From assembly GCA_038527215.1 (NCBI GenBank), contig JBCBGC010000055.1:1-47279 (forward strand): a DNA stretch of 47,279 nt, given 5' to 3'. The stretch's first letter is position 1, and each line of letters opens with the position of its first letter. The translations under genes were made by a program, and so were the position numbers. Of the stretch, positions 41,643 to 47,279 are shown piece by piece. Under the pieces are notes generated by a model. It was not told the DNA's origin. It saw only the letters and a list, made by a program, of their open reading frames with translations, and ran no database searches. The stretch comes from JAWPMV01 sp038527215 (GTDB taxonomy: Bacteria > Bacteroidota > Bacteroidia > J057).

Positions 41643-42914
41643 CTATATTTTGCTTCCCAAGACAGAAACTCTATAAGAAAAGAGGTTGATCAGCAAAAAG
41701 AGCATAATGGTGAAGACCAATAAGGAGGAGCCTCCATAACTGAAGAAAGGCAAGGGAATCCCGATCACCGGAATCAAGCCTATGGTCATACCCAGGTTCA
41801 CCACGACGTGAAAGAAGAGGATGAGCATGATACTGTAGCCATATATTCGAGCATAGCGGGTTTTGGCGTTCTCAGCTAAAAAACGGATCCGCAATAGCAG
41901 CAGGAAGAAAACCACCATAACCCCCGTCGTGCCAATCCAGCCTAGTTCTTCCCCGATAGTACAGAAGATAAAATCCGTTTCCTGTTTGGGGACAAAGCGG
42001 TACTTGGTGTAGTTCCCGTTGAGAAACCCTTTCCCATATACCCCACCCGAGCCAATAGCGATTTTAGAATGAATCACATTATAACCTGCTCCCTGCGGGT
42101 CAAGGTTCGGATTAAACCACACCTTCAGGCGAATCTGCTGGTGTGGGGCCAGTTGGTTTACCAGATAATCAACGCTATAGGCAAAGCCCACAAAAAAGAT
42201 GGCACTCAGGGTCACCACCGAAAGCCATTTGCCCCAAAATCTACGACTAAAGCCAAACACAAAAGCCGCAACCGCTAATACTCCGATGCCTAGACTCACC
42301 ATGCCAGGTGCTTCTGACCAAAGCACCAGGATACCCACCAGGGCCAGGAAAAATAAGAAAAGCGGAACGAGCGGATGAAGTCCTTCCCGGTAAAAAACCA
42401 GTAAAAAACTTCCGAATACCAGGGCTGAGCCTGTGTCATTTTGCAGGATGACAATGATGGCCGGTACCAGAACAATGCCCAGGGCTCCTGCGAGTTGACG
42501 AGGATTTTTCAGGGAAAAATTCAGGGCAGACATATACTTAGCCAGGGCCATGGCCGTCGCCAACTTGGCAAATTCAGAAGGCTGGAATTGCTGTCCTGCA
42601 ATCAGTATCCAGCTTTTTGCCCCATTTACCTCCTTCCCGACGATCAATACCAGGATCAATAAGCCGATACTGACGATATAGGCCAGCACACTGACGGCTT
42701 CAATAAATCTTGAATCCAATAGCAACACCAGCCAGGCCGCCACCAGAGAAATCCCTATCCAGATAAGCTGCTTGGTATGAAAGGTGCCCGGCGCAAAAAT
42801 CCCGGTACCCGTACCGGTTGAGGAAACCGCATAAATGGTCAGCCACCCCAGGCCTACCAGGACCAGGTACAGGGTAACGCTTACCAAATCAAAGTCAAAA
42901 CTTTTGCGATTCAT
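41643..42914 (-). CDS. rodA: Rod shape-determining protein RodA (SEDS glycosyltransferase)
   Basis: 423 aa from ATG 42914, which lies 5 bp after the mrdA stop; the longer open frame upstream would overlap mrdA by >100 bp and lacks conservation. About ten membrane helices and the SEDS family features are visible: WGQQFQP-like AGQQFQPSEFAKLA, ILQNDTGSALVFG, GKGFLNGNYTKYRFVPKQETDFIF, GLIPVIGIPLPFFSYGGSS. The Asp in QNDTGSA corresponds to the catalytic Asp of the family. RodA polymerises peptidoglycan together with the transpeptidase PBP2 encoded just upstream. Last gene of mreBCD-mrdA-rodA. Confidence 0.94.
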   Translation of the reverse strand: MNRKSFDFDLVSVTLYLVLVGLGWLTIYAVSSTGTGTGIFAPGTFHTKQLIWIGISLVAAWLVLLLDSRFIEAVSVLAYIVSIGLLILVLIVGKEVNGAKSWILIAGQQFQPSEFAKLATAMALAKYMSALNFSLKNPRQLAGALGIVLVPAIIVILQNDTGSALVFGSFLLVFYREGLHPLVPLFLFFLALVGILVLWSEAPGMVSLGIGVLAVAAFVFGFSRRFWGKWLSVVTLSAIFFVGFAYSVDYLVNQLAPHQQIRLKVWFNPNLDPQGAGYNVIHSKIAIGSGGVYGKGFLNGNYTKYRFVPKQETDFIFCTIGEELGWIGTTGVMVVFFLLLLRIRFLAENAKTRYARIYGYSIMLILFFHVVVNLGMTIGLIPVIGIPLPFFSYGGSSLLVFTIMLFLLINLFSYRVSVLGSKI

Positions 42915-42919
42915 GCCCC

Positions 42920-44767
42920 TCAATATTTGAAAGTTGCCTGTCGAATCCGGTTGTATTCGAAAAGCTTTTCTTTTACTTCGTTTCGGATGTATTGTTCCAT
43001 CATGATGGCCGCAGCGGGAGCAGCCCATCGCCCACCACCGCCAGCATTTTCAATGATCACAGCAATGGCGATTTTCGGATTTTCCTTGGGGGCAAAGCCA
43101 ATAAAAACCGAATGGTCTTCGCCGGAGTTTTCCACGGTCCCCGTTTTCCCACAAACGGCAATACCTTCCAACCGGGCTCTTTGGGCCGTACCTGCACTGA
43201 CCACCTGCTCCATAGCATCCACCACGGTCTCGTAATGTCTTCTTTCTATCCCAGTCTGTACGGTTTCGTAGCGGACCTTGAGCCAGGGACGCTCTCGCTT
43301 ATCCCTGGTGGCCAGCAGTAAGTGGGGAGGCGTATATACGCCTCGGTTGGCTACGATGGCGACCAGATTGGCCATTTGCAGGGGGGTCATCAGGATTTCG
43401 CCCTGCCCGATAGAATTACTGATAATGGTGGTAGCACTCCAGCGGTTGTGGCCATACCAACGCTCTTTATTGTCGTACATGGCAGCAGCAGGGAGCTGTC
43501 CGGCTTTCTCATAAGGCATGTCGATATCCAGAATCTGCCCAATGCCCATTTTGGCCATATAGTCGTACCAGATTTCATAGGCCTCATAAATGCCCCCCTG
43601 GTATTTTGCATTGTGTAGAAAGTCAGTGAAGGTTGCGGCGAAGTATGAGTTGCAGGAATGCTTGACTGCCGTGCCAAAGGCCAGGGGCGTTACGTGTAAG
43701 CGGCAGCCAGGCTTACCTTTGTTCCGCCAAAAACCCCCTCCGCAACGATAGTAAGTATCCGGCGTAATCACCCCCTCATTCAAGGCCGCCAGGGCGACGG
43801 GTATTTTAAAGATAGATCCAGGAGGGTATTGCGCCATCAAGGGCCGGACAAACAAGGGATTCAGGGTATCCCGCCTCAGGTCGAGCCAGTTTTCATATAA
43901 TTCTTTGCCAGTCAGTTTAGAAGGCTGGTAGGCAGGCGCACTGATAAAGGCCAGAATCTCGCCCGACCTTGGCTCAATGGCTACGATACTCCCTTTTTTG
44001 CCTTCCATCAGGGTTTCTCCCAGGCCTTGTAATTTCGTATCGAGCCCCAACATGATGTCTTTCCCCTTCTCGGTAGGCTGATCGTGAAGGCCTCCTTCGT
44101 AGGGACCGACCTCCCGATTCCGGACATCCTTCAGGACTTTTTTCAACCCCCGGACTCCGCGTAAAGTACTGTCATGACTCCGTTCTATGCCGGATTTCCC
44201 AATGAGATCTCCTTGTTGGTATTTCCCGGTAGCCTGCTCGATCTCCCGTGCATTTACCTCACTGATGTAACCCAACACGTGTCCCCCCACTTCCTGGTCA
44301 TAATACCGTTGGTTGTTGGCCTGAAAGCTGATTCCCTCAAAGTTCCACAACTGTTCCTGCAGGGCGCCATATACTTCGGGTTTTATATAGCGGGCAAAAA
44401 CTGCTTCCTTGAAGCGAGGCCCTTTGAGGATTTTATCCAGGATTTCATCCACCTCCTCCTGCGTCATGTCCAGGATTTCCCGCAAGGGCAAGGTATCGGG
44501 AATAAACAACTCTTCCGGCGTTACCATCATGGTAAACATCGGACGGTTGCTCACGAAGATTTCTCCTTTTCGGTTATAGATATTCCCCCGGGGAGCCATG
44601 ATCGGCTTGGTCCGGATGACGTAAGAATCAGCTTTCTTGGCATACTCGAGGCTCAGGACCTGAATGGAAAAAAGGCGGCCCATATAGACCAAAAAAACCA
44701 AGGCCATCATAACGATGATGATGTTTCCTCTGATCCTGAGATTGTCTATTTCTTTTCTACCTATCAC
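42920..44767 (-). CDS. mrdA: Penicillin-binding protein 2
   Basis: 615 aa with a GTG start (MIGRKEIDNL); the first downstream ATG lies inside the membrane anchor. A single N-terminal helix (~14-32) is followed by the PBP dimer region (APRGNIYNRKGEI, YYDQEVGGHVLGYISEV, GKSGIERSHD) and the transpeptidase domain. Its active-site motifs are SIFK (S318, K321), SCN (371-373) and KTG in CGKTGTVEN. It cross-links peptidoglycan during elongation with RodA. It follows mreD after 13 bp. Confidence 0.95.
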   Translation of the reverse strand: MIGRKEIDNLRIRGNIIIVMMALVFLVYMGRLFSIQVLSLEYAKKADSYVIRTKPIMAPRGNIYNRKGEIFVSNRPMFTMMVTPEELFIPDTLPLREILDMTQEEVDEILDKILKGPRFKEAVFARYIKPEVYGALQEQLWNFEGISFQANNQRYYDQEVGGHVLGYISEVNAREIEQATGKYQQGDLIGKSGIERSHDSTLRGVRGLKKVLKDVRNREVGPYEGGLHDQPTEKGKDIMLGLDTKLQGLGETLMEGKKGSIVAIEPRSGEILAFISAPAYQPSKLTGKELYENWLDLRRDTLNPLFVRPLMAQYPPGSIFKIPVALAALNEGVITPDTYYRCGGGFWRNKGKPGCRLHVTPLAFGTAVKHSCNSYFAATFTDFLHNAKYQGGIYEAYEIWYDYMAKMGIGQILDIDMPYEKAGQLPAAAMYDNKERWYGHNRWSATTIISNSIGQGEILMTPLQMANLVAIVANRGVYTPPHLLLATRDKRERPWLKVRYETVQTGIERRHYETVVDAMEQVVSAGTAQRARLEGIAVCGKTGTVENSGEDHSVFIGFAPKENPKIAIAVIIENAGGGGRWAAPAAAIMMEQYIRNEVKEKLFEYNRIRQATFKY

Positions 44768-44780
44768 AGCACTACTAACT

Positions 44781-45290
44781 TCAACGGTTCCGATAGAATA
44801 GTAAGCAAAGAATATACGAAATTACCAGCGTATAGATGCTACTGGTGAAAACTTGCAAGAGTTTGTAAAAAAAGTTTTGAAAACTCAGGCTTTCGAGGAA
44901 AAAATAGGCGAAATGATGGATAAAAATCAGCGGAGCCAGGTAGAGGATGTACCAAATAGCAGACTGATTTTTAAAGCTCATTTCCTCCAGACTTCTAAAA
45001 TTGGTAGAGCTCACCAAGCGGGCAAAGAAAGGACGCTGGCTGACTGCCAACAACAGGGAAAAGGCATGCAGGCCGGTAGCCGCATCATCAGAAAGCATAT
45101 CAACCAATAACCCACAGCCAAAAGCCAAGCCATACATCAAGGCGGTCGGCGTCTGAAAAGGCAGGCTCAAGGCAAAGAGGATAAATATAAAAGGTACGGC
45201 CATGTTGAACAGCACCAGGCCATTGAACAGGCTAACCTGAAAGAAAAGGTACAGCCCAAAAGCCAACAGATATTTCAGGATATCATTCAT
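44781..45290 (-). CDS. mreD: Rod shape-determining protein MreD
   Basis: 169 aa, about five hydrophobic helices, starting MNDILKYLLAFGLYLFFQV. It has weak sequence conservation as usual for MreD, but the position between mreC and mrdA, the length and the topology (helix-rich, with LLVDMLSDDAATGLHAFSLL) identify it. Inner-membrane subunit of the elongasome. The ATG overlaps the mreC stop (ATGA at 45287-45290), so translation is probably coupled. Confidence 0.88.
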   Translation of the reverse strand: MNDILKYLLAFGLYLFFQVSLFNGLVLFNMAVPFIFILFALSLPFQTPTALMYGLAFGCGLLVDMLSDDAATGLHAFSLLLAVSQRPFFARLVSSTNFRSLEEMSFKNQSAIWYILYLAPLIFIHHFAYFFLESLSFQNFFYKLLQVFTSSIYTLVISYILCLLFYRNR

Positions 45291-46165
45291 TCCTCGGGCA
45301 GGTTGATTTCCAGGGAGTCGACCTCTGGCTTATGTTCAGCCCCAATCAGGACCACATTGCCCAGCGCATGAAATTCGGTAGCAAGTTTGATCCGGGCAGA
45401 GTAAAAACCATCTTCACTTTGCTTACCCAGGCTGTAGATCGTGCCTACCTGATAACCCGCCGGGAAGACGGTGCTAAATCCTGAAGTGAGGACCGCAAAG
45501 CCTTCCTGGAGGCTGACCGTTTCTGGGATATAGGTAAGGTCGGCATAGCGGGGGTCTCCCCCTTTCCATTCATAAATCCCAATATTTCCCTCGAAAGATT
45601 CTCCGCTGGCATCAATGGCCTGCAGCGTGAGCTTAAAACTGACGTTGAGGGCACTTAGTCCCAGGCTGTAGTGATCGCCCATGTCTATCACCTTTCCAGC
45701 TACTCCCTGAGGAGAAACCACGCCCATGCCTTCCACCACCCCATCGAGGCGACCTTTGTTGACGGTGAAGTAATTGTAATTTTTATGGATGGTGTTTTTG
45801 ATCACCCTGGCAGGAATGTATATATAGGACTCATGCGAAAGCAGGCTATCAATCGACATTTTGGGCAGGGTATCCAGGGCCAATAAGGCTTCATAAGCCT
45901 GGATTTTTTTCTCTGCCTCGTCTAGTTTTTTCTCCAAATCCGTGGAGCGCTGCCGGAGATCCTCATTTTGTTCCCGCAAATCAAAGTATTGGCGTACACT
46001 GCCTTTGCTCTGACTCATAGAAGAGGTCATGTCAAACAGAGCATCCCCCATGAGATGGCGTTGCCGATTGTTGTTATTGATGATGAGAAAAAAAGCCACC
46101 AATTCCAGTACCACAAACAAAATGGCATTTCGGTAACTAGACAGTAAGGTGAGCAACCGATACAT
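45287..46165 (-). CDS. mreC: Rod shape-determining protein MreC
   Basis: 292 aa. One N-terminal membrane helix (~12-28), a coiled coil (~55-95, REQNEDLRQRSTDLEKKLDEA), and the MreC beta-domains with YNYFTVNKGRLDGVVEGMGVVSPQGVAGKV and LTSGFSTVFPAGYQVGTI. MreC is the periplasmic scaffold that links MreB to PBP2 and RodA. Gap to mreB is 33 bp, and a 4-bp overlap leads into mreD. Confidence 0.95.
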   Translation of the reverse strand: MYRLLTLLSSYRNAILFVVLELVAFFLIINNNNRQRHLMGDALFDMTSSMSQSKGSVRQYFDLREQNEDLRQRSTDLEKKLDEAEKKIQAYEALLALDTLPKMSIDSLLSHESYIYIPARVIKNTIHKNYNYFTVNKGRLDGVVEGMGVVSPQGVAGKVIDMGDHYSLGLSALNVSFKLTLQAIDASGESFEGNIGIYEWKGGDPRYADLTYIPETVSLQEGFAVLTSGFSTVFPAGYQVGTIYSLGKQSEDGFYSARIKLATEFHALGNVVLIGAEHKPEVDSLEINLPEE

Positions 46166-46198
46166 ACTCGCTTGGGAATTTTACCTTTTGCTGGGGGA

Positions 46199-47221
46199 CT
46201 AGCTCATAAGGTACTTAAATTCATCCAGATTTTTGAGCGAAATTCCCGTACCACGGACCACCGCTTTCAAGGGGTCTTCAGCCACATGGATGGGTAGCTT
46301 GGTTTTTTCAGCCAAACGGATATCCAGGCCACGTAGGGAAGCCCCACCACCCGTAAGGTGAATCCCGCGGTCGTAAATATCCGCTGACAGCTCAGGAGGG
46401 GTGTTTTCCAGTGCCTTGAGAATCGCGTCCTCGATCTTGGTGATAGATTTATTGAGGGCATGCGAAACTTCCCGATAGGAAACTGAAATGGTTTTGGGGA
46501 TACCGGTCATGAGGTCTTTTCCCCGAATTTCTATATCAGTAGGGGGCGTCTCCAATTCAGGTAAAGCCGCACCCACTTCAATTTTGATCCTTTCAGCACT
46601 TCGCTCACCGATGAGCATATTGTGCTGCTTCCGCATATAATCCAGGATGTCGTCGTTGAACTCATCTCCGGCAATGCGGATACTCTGGTCAGTAACGATT
46701 CCAGACAGGGCAATCACGGCAATCTCTGTGGTACCCCCACCGATATCCACAATCATGTGGCCAGTAGGTTCTTTCACGTTCAGGCCAATGCCGATCGCGG
46801 CGGCCATCGGCTCAGGAATGAGGTATACTTCCTTGGCGCCCGCCTGCTCGGCAGAATCCTTTACCGCTCTCTTTTCGACTTCTGTAATCCCACTGGGGAT
46901 ACAGATCACCATCCGGTAACTGGTGGAAAAGAGTTTGCCCTTTTGGCTGATCATTTTGATCATGCCACGGATCATATGTTCTGCCACGGTGAAATCTGCA
47001 ATCACCCCATCCCTTAAAGGGCGGATGGTTTTATATTTCTCGTGGGTCTTTTCGTGCATCTGTTGGGCTTCGCTCCCAATCGCAATTACCTTTCCCGTCA
47101 TCCGATCGACTGCCACGATCGAGGGCTGGTCTACCACTACTTCATCATTATACATGATGAGGGTATTAGCGGTTCCTAAATCAATCGCAATGTCAGTCGT
47201 AAAAAAATCAAATAATCCCAT
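46199..47221 (-). CDS. mreB: Rod shape-determining protein MreB (bacterial actin)
   Basis: 340 aa, the usual length. The phosphate-1 loop IDLGTANTLI, connect-1 and the phosphate-2 loop IVDIGGGTTEIAVIALSG, and the adenosine motif LTGGGASLRGLD are those of MreB. It forms ATP-dependent filaments under the inner membrane that guide wall synthesis. It is the first gene of the mre-mrdA-rodA operon. Only 58 bp of upstream sequence are in the window; on the minus strand a TATTTTG lies ~35 bp before the ATG, one base short of a -7 element. Confidence 0.97.
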   Translation of the reverse strand: MGLFDFFTTDIAIDLGTANTLIMYNDEVVVDQPSIVAVDRMTGKVIAIGSEAQQMHEKTHEKYKTIRPLRDGVIADFTVAEHMIRGMIKMISQKGKLFSTSYRMVICIPSGITEVEKRAVKDSAEQAGAKEVYLIPEPMAAAIGIGLNVKEPTGHMIVDIGGGTTEIAVIALSGIVTDQSIRIAGDEFNDDILDYMRKQHNMLIGERSAERIKIEVGAALPELETPPTDIEIRGKDLMTGIPKTISVSYREVSHALNKSITKIEDAILKALENTPPELSADIYDRGIHLTGGGASLRGLDIRLAEKTKLPIHVAEDPLKAVVRGTGISLKNLDEFKYLMS

Positions 47222-47279
47222 GTATCTAAATCTCCCTGCGGCCCAGGCCTGATGTCAAAATAGTGTTCTTACAAAATGG

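Noticed and set aside
1..47279. CRISPR arrays, tRNAs, rRNAs, insertion sequences, prophage genes, antiphage systems
   Set aside because: I looked for regularly spaced repeats, cloverleaf-like segments, transposase motifs and known defence domains and found none. The BlaI/M56 locus is a signalling operon, not a recognised defence system.

Overview
The window looks like ordinary chromosome from a gliding-type member of the Bacteroidota, probably a Saprospiria/Lewinella-like organism. This is inferred from family content: GldA/GldF/GldG, secreted proteins with type IX secretion (T9SS) C-terminal tails, many small lipoproteins, a DUF4221-type protein, and promoters of the Bacteroidota form (TTG, about 20 nt, TAnnTTTG). 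I saw no tRNA, rRNA, CRISPR array, insertion sequence, phage gene or attachment site.

Layout. 1-6.2 kb: a partial secreted von Willebrand A protein, a lipoprotein gene split by an in-frame amber codon, a DUF4221-like protein, an SDR oxidoreductase, and a VanW/methyltransferase pair. 6.3-10.2 kb: rpmH-rnpA, a CtpA-like S41 protease, a small TIMP/netrin-like membrane protein and ung. 10.3-12.3 kb: two tandem paralogues that look like the C-terminal half of RecQ (RQC, HRDC and HTH modules) with no helicase. 12.6-19.8 kb: a lysophospholipase-like hydrolase, an M20 amidohydrolase, two small lipocalin-like lipoproteins, a GH114-type lipoprotein, a large TPR protein and an aquaglyceroporin. 19.9-26.4 kb: one T9SS cargo protein on the minus strand, then three tandem paralogous T9SS cargo genes, each with its own terminator.

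26.5-29.8 kb is the most interesting locus. A BlaI/MecI-type repressor, an M56 (BlaR1-type) membrane protease with a Pro-rich and coiled-coil extracytoplasmic tail, and a secreted coiled-coil protein form one operon. The secreted protein repeats the last ~64 residues of the protease, aligned without gaps. Three TACGAA-N4-TTCGTA operators surround and interleave a near-perfect Bacteroidota promoter upstream of blaI. This predicts an autoregulated proteolytic signalling circuit whose input is not a beta-lactam and which has a soluble look-alike of its own sensor tail.

29.9-37.4 kb: a long-chain acyl-CoA synthetase, a patatin-like phospholipase with a TTG start, an unusual FKBP-N/thioredoxin fusion lipoprotein, a single-domain response regulator divergent from a hybrid histidine kinase, and a second S41 protease. 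37.4-47.2 kb, all minus strand: the gliding ABC transporter operon gldA-gldF-gldG-DUF4340 with its own promoter, preceded by the complete rod-shape operon mreB-mreC-mreD-mrdA-rodA, which runs to the right edge.
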